From Chloroflexota bacterium (GTDB lineage Bacteria; Chloroflexota; Anaerolineae; Caldilineales; Caldilineaceae), in assembly GCA_003577005.1 (NCBI GenBank), contig QEUW01000322.1, positions 1-9,737 on the forward strand: DNA of 9,737 nt, given 5' to 3'. Within the stretch, counting starts at the first letter, position 1; the number at the start of each line of letters is the position of its first letter. Below, piece by piece: positions 1 through 7,846 of the stretch. The notes under the pieces were generated by a model. The model did no database searches. It worked only from the letters and a program-made list of their open reading frames with translations, and was not told the DNA's origin. The position numbers were made by a program, and so were the translations under genes.

Positions 1-152
1 AACCAGTTGGTCTTCTCTTGCATTTGACCATCTTCACGGGTCCACCGGCGGCTGACCGCTAGTTGTAGATTGGTAAACGCGTGCCCGGACGGTGTGTAGC
101 GCATCTCCGGGTCCTTGCCAATATTGCCGATGAGTGTAATTTGCTGATACAT
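1..152 (-). CDS. ssb: Single-stranded DNA-binding protein, N-terminal part (runs off left edge)
   Basis: Read leftward from ATG at 152, 50 codons are present before the window ends. The product begins MYQQITLIGNIGKDPEMRYT and continues with PSGHAF, LAVSRRW and EKTNW. This is the start of the bacterial SSB OB-fold: the GNIGKDPE.R.TPSG strand-loop-strand and the F.LAV.RRW strand are hallmarks of the family. SSB coats single-stranded DNA in replication, recombination and repair. A Shine-Dalgarno GAGGTG lies at 164-159, six bases before the ATG, and fixes the start. An open frame at 222-34 overlaps it in another phase and is not the gene. The C-terminal tail and acidic tip are outside the window. 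Identification is by motif recognition and is strong despite the short length. Confidence 0.9.
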   Translation of the reverse strand, partial: MYQQITLIGNIGKDPEMRYTPSGHAFTNLQLAVSRRWTREDGQMQEKTNW

Positions 153-214
153 AGATGACACCTCGCTTTGCTTCAAAGTTGACATTCTCATATACATTCT
201 GCGCCCTACAGCAG

Positions 215-238
215 AGGCGCACATGTCATTATGCGCCT
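215..238. repeat. Short inverted repeat upstream of ssb
   Basis: AGGCGCA at 215-221 is perfectly complementary to TGCGCCT at 232-238, with a 10-base spacer. It lies 63 bases before the ssb start, so it could be an operator or part of the ssb leader. There is no T-run to suggest a terminator. Its function is unknown. Confidence 0.35.
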
Positions 239-375
239 GGAAGAGCATACAAGCATCCGACAAAAGACGCAGACAGCGGTGGCCCATTGGTCATACCTGT
301 ATAGTTCGCCGGCTGTAGCCTGCCCCTGAGAAGACTTTCTCACGACTTCTTCACCTTGCGCTCACTTTACATGCT

Positions 376-575
376 GCGGAGAAGCGAGGCTTTTCGTAAA
401 AGGGTGCGTCCGAAATTGGGGCAAGGCGGTTAAGGTTCCAGAACTCGCATTCCGGGAAAGGGTCGGCGCCAGTTTGCATGATCAGAGCCTCGCCGGCCCT
501 TTCCCGGAATGCGGGTGCCGCCAAATTCTCGCGCCAATCCTGGATGCACCCTCGTGAATAGCTTCGCTTTTCCGC
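376..575. repeat. About 200-bp imperfect inverted repeat, MITE or fold-back-like
   Basis: The two halves of this stretch are near-complementary along most of their length. Outer arms: GCGGAGAAGCGAGGCT at 376-391 matches the reverse complement of the end at 575 (GCGGAAAAGCGAAGCT). Next, AGGGTGCGTCC at 401-411 matches AGGGTGCATCC read from 552 down to 542, followed by ATTGG on both sides. The inner arms are perfect over 17 bp: CGCATTCCGGGAAAGGG at 446-462 and its complement at 497-513, extended by CGGCG/CGCCG after one T-G pair. The loop is about 22 bases (469-490). There is no reading frame inside and no obvious target-site duplication. The size and shape fit a non-autonomous mobile element or a large structured repeat; the right end abuts a promoter. 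Confidence 0.6.
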
Positions 576-587
576 GATCCATCCGTG

Positions 588-596
588 TGGTATAAT
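588..596 (+). promoter_or_regulatory. Extended -10 promoter (TGG TATAAT) ahead of radical SAM gene
   Basis: A perfect TATAAT at 591-596 is preceded by TGG, the extended -10 form, which can work with a poor -35. The best -35 at a 17-base spacer is TTTTCC (568-573), a weak match. Transcription would start near 603 and leave a leader of about 128 bases before the ATG at 731. The leader includes the tRNA-like remnant. CGTGT (584-588) and ACACG (598-602) flank the -10 symmetrically and could form an operator. Confidence 0.55.
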
Positions 597-673
597 TACA
601 CGCTACACGCGGACATATCCCCCACCTATAGACTGCTTGTGCGTTCGATGTTCTGCGTTCTCCGTTCTAGGCT

Positions 674-698
674 GCGGGTTCGAGTCCCGCCCGGGCGT
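674..698 (+). other. tRNA 3'-end remnant (T-arm and acceptor strand)
   Basis: GCGGG (674-678), loop TTCGAGT (679-685) and CCCGC (686-690) form a perfect T-arm with the invariant TTCGA core. It is followed by a 7-base strand CCGGGCG (691-697), which would be the 3' acceptor strand, and T698 as discriminator. A matching 5' acceptor strand CGCCCGG is absent from the preceding 100 bases, and no D-arm or anticodon arm is visible. It is therefore not a functional tRNA. It looks like a tRNA gene fragment, as left by integration or deletion at a tRNA, though chance resemblance cannot be excluded. No amino acid can be assigned. Confidence 0.45.
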
Positions 699-730
699 TT
701 GCGTCTGGAAGATGCGAAGGAAAGAGCAGC

Positions 731-2845
<2,115 letters not shown>

Positions 2846-2851
2846 CTGGAA

Positions 2852-2866
2852 AGGTGACAGTCACCT
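2852..2866. repeat. Short palindrome AGGTGACAGTCACCT between the two genes
   Basis: AGGTGA and TCACCT are perfect complements separated by CAG. The element fills most of the 29-base gap between the radical SAM stop and the DUF2344 start at 2875. The only Shine-Dalgarno-like bases nearby (AAAGGTG, 2850-2856) fall in its left arm, 18 bases before the ATG. The hairpin could therefore hide the ribosome site, or bring it closer to the ATG by folding. A regulatory role is inference. Confidence 0.5.
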
Positions 2867-2874
2867 GACATAGT

Positions 2875-3729
2875 ATGAACGAAGAAACGACCCCCGCCCG
2901 CCAGCGAGTGCGGATCACCTACGAGAAAGGCGAGTCGATCAAGTTTATCTCGCACCAGGACGAGTTTCGCCTCTGGGAGCGGACGTTGCGCCGCGCCGAC
3001 CTGCCGCTGCTCTACAGCCAGGGTTTTTCACCCCAGCCGCAGATCCAGTTTGCCTCGCCGCTGGGCGTGGGCATCACCGGGATGCAGGAGTTTGTGGACA
3101 TCACCCTGAGCCCACCCTTGCCCCTGCCCGAAGTGGTCGACCGTATCGGCGCCAAGCTCCCACCGGGCGTTGCCGTTCACGCCGTCGAGGAAGTGCCGCT
3201 CAAGACCGAGGCGCTGCAAAATCTGCTCATTGGGGCCGATTACACCATCTTGCTCTATGCCGAGCCGGGCGAGATCGCGCCGAGTCTGATCGAGGAGCGG
3301 ATCGAACGCTTTTTGCAGACGCCCACAATCTGGCGTGAGCGCGAACGCAAGGGCGAGAAATATATCTACAACCTGCGCCCGTTGGTCTTTGAACTGCGCT
3401 ACGAAGGCTACGACGCCAGCCAGGAGCAGCATCGCATCTTTTTGCGTGTCCAGCAGCGCGCCGGCGCCACTGGCCGACCTGACGAGGTGGTGGCTGCCCT
3501 CGGTTTCGATGACTTTGCTCGCACCCTGCGCCGAGACCGGCTCTATTTCAGCCACCAGTCCGAGGATGTCGCCATCTTTGCCGCTTATCCAGTCATCAGC
3601 CAGACGGAGATCGCCCACCCAGACAATATCAGGAGACGGCGTCGTGGCCGCGGGAAAGCGCCCGTCCACCCCAAGCCAGGCAAGACTGGCCGGTCGATCA
3701 GCGAACGCGCTGGGGATGAGTTTGTGTAA
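2875..3729 (+). CDS. DUF2344 / TIGR03936 family radical SAM-associated protein
   Basis: The product is 284 residues. The opening RVRITYEKGESIKFISHQDEFRLWERTLRRADLPLLYSQGFSPQPQIQFASPLGVGITG is cut here into recognisable parts: KF.SH.D..R..ERT.RRA.LP...S.GF.P.P.I.FA.PL..G, the signature of DUF2344. These proteins are encoded next to, or fused to, TIGR03960 radical SAM proteins, exactly as here, and the two are thought to act together; the reaction is not known. The body ends near residue 250 and is followed by a basic tail (RRRRRGRGK, about 252-260) of low conservation. The gene starts 29 bases after the upstream stop, so co-transcription is likely. No Shine-Dalgarno sits at normal distance from ATG 2875. 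The overlapping minus-strand frame at 3028-3750 is a shadow. Confidence 0.88.
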   Translation: MNEETTPARQRVRITYEKGESIKFISHQDEFRLWERTLRRADLPLLYSQGFSPQPQIQFASPLGVGITGMQEFVDITLSPPLPLPEVVDRIGAKLPPGVAVHAVEEVPLKTEALQNLLIGADYTILLYAEPGEIAPSLIEERIERFLQTPTIWRERERKGEKYIYNLRPLVFELRYEGYDASQEQHRIFLRVQQRAGATGRPDEVVAALGFDDFARTLRRDRLYFSHQSEDVAIFAAYPVISQTEIAHPDNIRRRRRGRGKAPVHPKPGKTGRSISERAGDEFV

Positions 3730-3769
3730 GGAAATCAGACGTTTGATCACATCGGTTGGTCGCCACTTG

Positions 3770-3778
3770 TGGTACGAT
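3770..3778 (+). promoter_or_regulatory. Possible extended -10 (TGG TACGAT) ahead of the antitoxin gene
   Basis: In the 125-base gap before the nucleotidyltransferase gene, TGGTACGAT repeats the TGTGGTA..AT layout of the promoter at 588-596, with four of six -10 bases matching. No good -35 is seen at 16-18 bases. The inverted GTTC/GAAC pair at 3822-3833 could be an operator. A promoter here would let the toxin-antitoxin and lipA unit be transcribed on its own. Weakly supported. Confidence 0.3.
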
Positions 3779-3854
3779 AAGCGTAGAGTGTAGATAACAC
3801 TTGACCATCAAGAAATCATAGGTTCTGCCGAACAGGAACAGACTTGGTCCACCG

Positions 3855-4145
3855 ATGACAAGAAACGAAATACTTCAAGCATTGTTGCAGTTTCAACACA
3901 GCACGCACGATGAATACAAGATTCGCCGGATTGGTATTTTTGGTTCGGTTGCACGAAATCAATTCACCGATGCTAGCGATATTGACGTCGTTGTAGAATT
4001 GGTGGAACCTGATCTGCTGATGCTGGTTGGTATCAAGCAGGATCTAGAACGAATATTCCATCGCCCCGTTGACCTCGTCCGCTATCGCGCAAAAATGAAT
4101 CCATTTCTAAAGCGCAAAATCGAGCAAGAAGCCATCTATGTATGA
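3855..4145 (+). CDS. MntA-type nucleotidyltransferase antitoxin
   Basis: The product is 96 residues, the usual size for a minimal nucleotidyltransferase. The motif GSVARNQFTDASDID gives G30-S31 followed by D42 and D44 (GSX10DXD), with the third acidic residue D73 in RPVDLV. All residues needed for nucleotide transfer are present. In characterised MntA/HepT pairs this enzyme adds AMP to a tyrosine of the HEPN toxin and so silences it. The partner gene follows directly, its ATG lying within the last codons of this one (overlap 4138-4145). Base composition is visibly AT-richer than the flanking genes, which suits a transferred module. No Shine-Dalgarno stands at normal distance from the ATG; AGGAA at 3834-3838 is the nearest. 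The antitoxin itself appears intact. Confidence 0.88.
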   Translation: MTRNEILQALLQFQHSTHDEYKIRRIGIFGSVARNQFTDASDIDVVVELVEPDLLMLVGIKQDLERIFHRPVDLVRYRAKMNPFLKRKIEQEAIYV

Positions 4146-4511
4146 TCCAGAACTGGTGCTTGAGATCTTGCATCAGATTCGCTGGTCGGTACAAACTATC
4201 CAGAAGCGTTTCCGCCCAATTCGCTCAGCCGATGATTTCTTGCTGTCCGACGAAGGGATGGAAAAGTTGGATGCAATCTATATGCAGTTGATTGCATCGG
4301 TGAAAGCCTAAAGAATCTAGACAAAGTCACCGCTCAATCGTTGCTGGCGCAATACCCAGAGATGGAGTGGCAGAAGGTCAAAGGGATGCGTGACGTCATT
4401 AGCCATCATTATTTCGATGTAGATGCCGAAGTCATCTATGCCGTCTGTACAGACCACATAAACAAACTTGAGCAGGTGATTCAGCGGATGATCTCGGATT
4501 TGCGGTCATGA
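4138..4511 (+). pseudogene. HepT-type HEPN toxin, interrupted by a one-base frameshift
   Basis: From ATG 4138 the frame gives 57 residues (MYDPELVLEILHQIRWSVQT, then FLLSDEGMEKLDAIYMQLIA) and stops at 4309-4311. Around 4299-4301 the family sequence continues in the frame one base over: ESLKNLDKVTAQSLLAQYPE, MEWQKVKGMRDVISHHYFD and so on to a TGA at 4509-4511. Restoring one base (GCATCGGGTGAA in place of GCATCGGTGAA) would join the two into about 124 residues, normal for HepT. The RX4HXY active-site motif (RDVISHHY) lies wholly after the break, so the short product cannot be an active RNase. The second half is well preserved, which implies a recent mutation, a sequencing error or recoding. The reconstructed stop overlaps the lipA start as ATGA. 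Confidence 0.85.
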
Positions 4512-5488
4512 GCCAGGCACAAATTACGCAAGAGACTCCATTTGGTACAATTACCCTTGAGCCAACACCGACTCCTGCTTCTAATGGGAGCGATGTCGGC
4601 CAACTCACCCGCGGCCGCCGGCCCGAATGGCTGCGCGTCAAATCCCCCGATAGCCCCAAATACCAGGAATTGCGCGGGCTTTTCCGCGGCAAGCATCTGC
4701 ACACTGTCTGCGAAGAAGCCATGTGCCCCAATATCGGCGAATGCTGGGGGCGGGGTACGGCGACTTTTCTGTTGATGGGCGACACCTGTACGCGCAGTTG
4801 TGGCTTCTGCAAGATTAAGACCGGTCGCCCCGGTGTGCTCGACCCGGACGAGCCGCGCCGTGTAGCCGAAAGCGTGCAGGCGATGGGGCTGCATCACGCC
4901 GTCCTCACCAGCGTCAACCGCGACGAACAGCCCGATGGCGGGGCCTGGGTCTTTGCCGAAAGCCTCTACTGGATTCGCCAACTGGTTCCCGGCTGCACGG
5001 TCGAGGTGCTGATCCCCGACTTCAAGGGCGACTGGGCCGCGCTCCAGACCGTGATGGACGCTAAGCCCGAGATCCTCAACCACAATACCGAAACCGTGCC
5101 CCGGCTCTACAAGACTGTCCGCCCGCAGGCCAAATATTTGCGCAGCATGGAACTGCTCAAGCGTGCCAAACAGATGGACCTGCTAGCGTTGACCAAGTCT
5201 GGCATCATGTTGGGTTTGGGGGAGACGCGCGACGAGATTCTACAGGTGATGGACGACATGCGGGCGCATGATGTGGAAATCCTCACCCTGGGCCAGTACC
5301 TCCAGCCCAGCCGCTTCCACCTGCCCATCGAACGCTATGTCCACCCGGATGAGTTTGCCCAGCTCAAGGAAGAGGGCGAAAAGCGGGGCTTCAAGTGGGT
5401 CGAAAGCGGCCCGCTGGTGCGCAGCAGCTACCATGCCGATGGGCAAGCGCATCTGAGTGCCCGTGCAGATATTTTTAGAACTGGATGA
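4508..5488 (+). CDS. lipA: Lipoyl synthase (radical SAM)
   Basis: LipA inserts two sulfur atoms into the octanoyl group carried by the E2 and H proteins of the oxo-acid dehydrogenase and glycine cleavage complexes. The product is 326 residues and has both iron-sulfur sites: the auxiliary cluster C68, C73 and C79 ([12 protein letters not shown]) and the radical SAM cluster C94, C98 and C101 (CTRSCGFC). The C-terminal RSSYHA motif (R305-Y308) contains the serine that ligates the auxiliary cluster. The core starts near RRPEWLRVK (residue 37), so about 35 N-terminal residues are a variable extension. ATG 4508 overlaps the stop of the toxin frame by four bases and has no good Shine-Dalgarno, which suggests translational coupling. 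lipB is not in the window. Confidence 0.97.
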   Translation: MSQAQITQETPFGTITLEPTPTPASNGSDVGQLTRGRRPEWLRVKSPDSPKYQELRGLFRGKHLHTVCEEAMCPNIGECWGRGTATFLLMGDTCTRSCGFCKIKTGRPGVLDPDEPRRVAESVQAMGLHHAVLTSVNRDEQPDGGAWVFAESLYWIRQLVPGCTVEVLIPDFKGDWAALQTVMDAKPEILNHNTETVPRLYKTVRPQAKYLRSMELLKRAKQMDLLALTKSGIMLGLGETRDEILQVMDDMRAHDVEILTLGQYLQPSRFHLPIERYVHPDEFAQLKEEGEKRGFKWVESGPLVRSSYHADGQAHLSARADIFRTG

Positions 5489-5868
5489 CGAAATCCTCAG
5501 GGTCTGGAACCGTGAGAAAGATAAAAGGGACGATAACTAGGGTCAAAGTTACGATTGACCAGGAGTTTCAGCCCGTTGTTCCTATGTTCATTCCCGACCT
5601 GGATGCGGTGCGAGAATTTGCGCAAGCACTTCACAACCAGAACATCGATTGGCAGGGCGCAGTCTTTGGTTGGGAGGCCGAGTATCGAGCTTTACGGCGC
5701 GAGCAGCCGCCCCACTCCAACATGACGTTTACCCCAGCCGAATTTTGGATCGGTGATGCAACCCTCTGGGGCTTCTCGACGATGTGGGAGGACGGCGACG
5801 ACCTGCCACCCGTGGAGACCCTAAGCGACTGGAATGTGGTTGAGGAGCTAGGTAATTGTCAATTGTGA
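5485..5868 (+). CDS. Hypothetical protein translationally coupled to lipA
   Basis: I do not recognise this 127-residue product. It starts at ATG 5485, overlapping the lipA stop as ATGA, with no separate Shine-Dalgarno, so it is probably made by coupled translation. The N-terminus is basic ([20 protein letters not shown]). From about residue 20 the protein is soluble and acidic-aromatic, with several Trp ([35 protein letters not shown]). No signal peptide, membrane helix or cysteine cluster is seen. The last five residues (GNCQL) and the stop codon are encoded by AATTGTS heptanucleotide repeats, so the original C-terminus may have been replaced. Functional linkage to lipoylation is only suggested by position. 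Confidence 0.65.
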   Translation: MTKSSGSGTVRKIKGTITRVKVTIDQEFQPVVPMFIPDLDAVREFAQALHNQNIDWQGAVFGWEAEYRALRREQPPHSNMTFTPAEFWIGDATLWGFSTMWEDGDDLPPVETLSDWNVVEELGNCQL

Positions 5869-5881
5869 ATTGTGAATTGCG
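5854..5881 (+). repeat. AATTGTS heptanucleotide repeats spanning a stop codon
   Basis: Four 7-base units stand in tandem: AATTGTC, AATTGTG, AATTGTG, AATTGCG. The stop codon TGA of the upstream gene (5866-5868) is formed by units two and three. The same units occur after the MalG-type permease stop on the other strand (7846-7812). They are probably a dispersed genomic repeat; no function is known. Confidence 0.7.
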
Positions 5882-5915
5882 ACAATGGTTCTTCGTTCGC
5901 CGTAACCGTAAAGCA

Positions 5916-5955
5916 AAACCGTGATGCGCAATGTACGAATCACGCATCACGGTTT
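5916..5955. terminator. Bidirectional hairpin terminator between convergent genes
   Basis: AAACCGTGATGCG (5916-5928) and its perfect complement (5943-5955) form a 13-bp stem with a 14-base loop. Both outgoing strands continue T-rich (GGTTTACTTT on plus, GGTTTTGCTTT on minus). It lies between the lipA unit ending at 5868 and the binding-protein gene ending at 5991, the right place to stop both transcripts. Confidence 0.75.
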
Positions 5956-5990
5956 ACTTTCGTCATCTACGGCAATACAACTTCGTCGCT

Positions 5991-7400
5991 TTACCGCTCG
6001 CCCGGTGCGCCAAACTCCTTGAAGATCTGAACCGACTGTTCGTAGGCCTGTTTCACAGCCTCTTCGGCGGTGGACTGGCCGTTGACCACGGCGGCAACCA
6101 TATCGGAGTGAAGATTGTTGGTGACCACGGCAGCCATTTGCGGTGTATTGGGGCCCGGCCAGGCCAGACCATTGTAGCCAGACGGATCGAGCGCCGAAGG
6201 TTTGACCGCAATGCTCTGCGGCGTATCCTTGATCATCGGCCAATCCCACATGCTTTCATAGGCTGGGATGGCGTAGGTGCGTGCGTTCTCAAAGACGGCG
6301 TTCATGGCTTCCTCGGTGAAGAAGCTTTTGATCAATTCACGCCCGGCTTCAGGATTTTTGCCCCCCTTGATCAGCAGGAAGTTTTGGCTGCCCTGGCCGT
6401 TGAATTCCTGGACCTTGGGGCCGCCGCACATGGGGTGGAAGACGGTGGGTTCAGCTATCGGGTTGTTGTCAAAATAGGCTTTGGCCAGAACCGTGCCGGC
6501 ATTCTGGGTGTAGGCAATCTTGCTCGCCAGGTAGGCCTCATTGTTGGAGGGATCGGTCCAACTCAGGATTCCTGGCGGTAGCATGGTCTGCCACTTAGGG
6601 TCGGTGTAGGTTTCCACCAGCCAGTTGATGGCGTCAATCGTTTCCGGTGTATCGATGGTGACATACTGGCCCGTCTCATCGGTCCACGTGGCGCCGTGCC
6701 CGATGATCGCACGTTCAACGAGCGTATTGCCATCACCGGAGCGGTTGATCGTCATGCCCCAGCCCCAGAATTCATTGCCGGGGTCAGAGACTTCGAGACA
6801 GGCTTCGCGCAAGTCATCGTAGAGGCGAATGGAACTGATGTCGATACCTTTAGCTTCGAAGATGTCGCCTCGTGCATAGCCACCGCCAGCGCGCCCGTGG
6901 AAGGGCACGGCATAGTAGCCATCTTCCACGTAGGTCTGCTTGTGCATCAGTGGCGCCACTGCACCATATTGAGCGACCAGTTCCTCCACGATATCGGTCA
7001 CCGGTTCCAACGTCCCCAATGCCTTCATCTGCACGACAGAAATGTTGTGCATGACCACATCGGGCGCATCATCCGCCGCCACAGCCGCGGCGATCTTTTG
7101 CAGTTCGGCGGCGCCGGCGACAAAGCCGGCCATGTCGGCCAACTCCATCGGCCAACCCTTCTCTCGGGCAAAGTTTTCAATGTTGGCGCGGATAAAGGTG
7201 TTGTAATCGGGGTGGAAATCTTGCACGACGATCACCCACAGTGGGTAATCATCTGCCACGGTGATGCCGGCAGCGGCTTCGCCAGGGGCGGCAGCACCAC
7301 CGCTGGGGACTGGCGCCACACAGCCGGCCAACAGGGTGACCGTAAAGACGCCACCACTCATCCGCAGAAACTGACGCCGAGAAAGCTTGGGAGCTTGCAT
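5991..7400 (-). CDS. Sugar ABC transporter substrate-binding lipoprotein (family 1)
   Basis: The product is 469 residues. It begins MQAPKLSRRQFLRMSGG with a Tat signal (SRRQFLRM), a hydrophobic stretch and a lipobox LAGC with lipidated Cys at residue 27, followed by a Gly/Ala/Pro-rich linker. It should be exported folded and anchored outside the membrane. The mature part has the layout of extracellular solute-binding family 1: ELQKIAAAVAADDAPDVV near the N-terminus, YYAVPFHGRAGG in the ligand cleft region, and FLLIKGGKNPEAGRELIKSFFTEEAMNAVF near the C-terminus. It would deliver a sugar or related solute to the permeases encoded upstream at 9716-7846. The exact ligand cannot be told. A strong Shine-Dalgarno AAAGGAGG (7414-7407) six bases before the ATG fixes the start. 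Confidence 0.9.
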   Translation of the reverse strand: MQAPKLSRRQFLRMSGGVFTVTLLAGCVAPVPSGGAAAPGEAAAGITVADDYPLWVIVVQDFHPDYNTFIRANIENFAREKGWPMELADMAGFVAGAAELQKIAAAVAADDAPDVVMHNISVVQMKALGTLEPVTDIVEELVAQYGAVAPLMHKQTYVEDGYYAVPFHGRAGGGYARGDIFEAKGIDISSIRLYDDLREACLEVSDPGNEFWGWGMTINRSGDGNTLVERAIIGHGATWTDETGQYVTIDTPETIDAINWLVETYTDPKWQTMLPPGILSWTDPSNNEAYLASKIAYTQNAGTVLAKAYFDNNPIAEPTVFHPMCGGPKVQEFNGQGSQNFLLIKGGKNPEAGRELIKSFFTEEAMNAVFENARTYAIPAYESMWDWPMIKDTPQSIAVKPSALDPSGYNGLAWPGPNTPQMAAVVTNNLHSDMVAAVVNGQSTAEEAVKQAYEQSVQIFKEFGAPGER

Positions 7401-7581
7401 CTGGTTCCTCCTTTGACAACGCGATAAGACTGAACAGGCTACGGAAGTTCGCAGGTGATTCCAACTACGACAACAGCCAGTGAACAGAAAAATCTACGAT
7501 AGCAGAGGATACAGACAACACCATCAAAAAACAGTGCTACACCGGAGAGAGGAAGCGAGGAAGTGACCGACAACACGGAAA

Positions 7582-7610
7582 ACTATAAAAACACGAATGC
7601 TTACCGTAAA
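7582..7610 (-). promoter_or_regulatory. Promoter for the substrate-binding protein gene
   Basis: On the minus strand, TTTACG (7610-7605, four of six to TTGACA) and TATAGT (7587-7582, five of six to TATAAT) are separated by exactly 17 bases. Transcription would start near 7575 and give a leader of about 175 bases. The small inverted repeat TTAC-C-GTAA (7601-7609) overlaps the -35 and could be a repressor site. A promoter here would allow more binding protein than permease, as is common for these importers. Confidence 0.5.
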
Positions 7611-7761
7611 GGGGCTCGCGCTTTCAGATAGAACCTTCATCGGGGATGTTGGCCGTTGATGGCGGAGCAGAAACAGAATACAGATTTTTGGAGCGAACCG
7701 TGAATTTTGCGCCGAATGGGTCCGGCCTCGCAGCAGAATGCGATGACCAGCCGCCTGCGGA

Positions 7762-7825
7762 GTCAATAGTCAATTGTTAAGGGGCTGGCTCTGTTGCCGC
7801 AACCCCTTAACAATTGACTATTGAC
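7762..7825. repeat. Perfect 23-bp inverted repeat after the permease operon
   Basis: Bases 7762-7784 (GTCAATAGTCAATTG to TTAAGGGG) are perfectly complementary to 7803-7825, with an 18-base spacer. The element starts 21 bases past the stop of the MalG-type gene and should fold into a very stable stem in its transcript. No T-run follows on the minus strand, so it is not a classical intrinsic terminator. It could protect the mRNA 3' end or act as a factor-assisted stop. Confidence 0.7.
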
Positions 7826-7846
7826 AATTCACCATTGACAATTCCT
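7812..7846 (-). repeat. AATTGTS-family heptanucleotide repeats at the permease 3' end
   Basis: On the plus strand the five 7-base units are AATTGAC, TATTGAC, AATTCAC, CATTGAC and AATTCCT. Read on the minus strand, as the permease mRNA, they give AGGAATT, GTCAATG, GTGAATT, GTCAATA and GTCAATT; in the alternative phase this is AATTGTC, AATGGTG, AATTGTC, AATAGTC, AATTGTT. It is the same family as 5854-5881 and has the same sense relative to its gene. Units continue into the inverted repeat's left arm. Confidence 0.65.

Larger units (their letters stand above)
153..730. other. Intergenic region between divergent ssb and radical SAM gene
   Basis: About 578 bases lie between two divergent genes. 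The contents are a 7-bp hairpin (215-238), a large imperfect inverted repeat (376-575), an extended -10 promoter (588-596) and a tRNA 3'-end remnant (674-698). The stretch 239-375 shows no gene, repeat or RNA that I can recognise. No convincing ssb promoter could be picked out on the minus strand. A Shine-Dalgarno-like AAGGA at 718-722 precedes the radical SAM gene. Confidence 0.7.
7401..7845. other. Intergenic gap between MalG-type permease and binding protein
   Basis: These 445 bases separate two leftward genes. They hold the inverted repeat and heptamer array next to the permease stop, a probable minus-strand promoter at 7610-7582, a leader of about 175 bases, and the Shine-Dalgarno of the binding protein. 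The open frame at 7766-7524 (80 codons) has no recognisable domain and overlaps the repeat and promoter, so it is not called as a gene. No riboswitch was recognised in the leader. Confidence 0.6.

Noticed and set aside
34..222. Open frame of 62 codons on the minus strand
   Set aside because: Overlaps the true ssb frame in another phase and has no family match; ssb motifs and the ribosome site support the frame from 152.
605..698. Complete tRNA gene
   Set aside because: Only the T-arm and a 3' acceptor-like strand are present; the 5' acceptor, D-arm and anticodon arm could not be found.
3028..3750. Open frame of 240 codons on the minus strand
   Set aside because: Antisense to the DUF2344 gene with no recognisable domain.
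5931..6581. Open frame of 216 codons on the plus strand
   Set aside because: Antisense to the substrate-binding protein and starts inside the terminator hairpin; the same applies to the frame at 6696-7427.
7524..7766. Open frame of 80 codons in the gap before the binding protein
   Set aside because: No domain, no Shine-Dalgarno noted, and it overlaps the probable promoter and the hairpin repeat.
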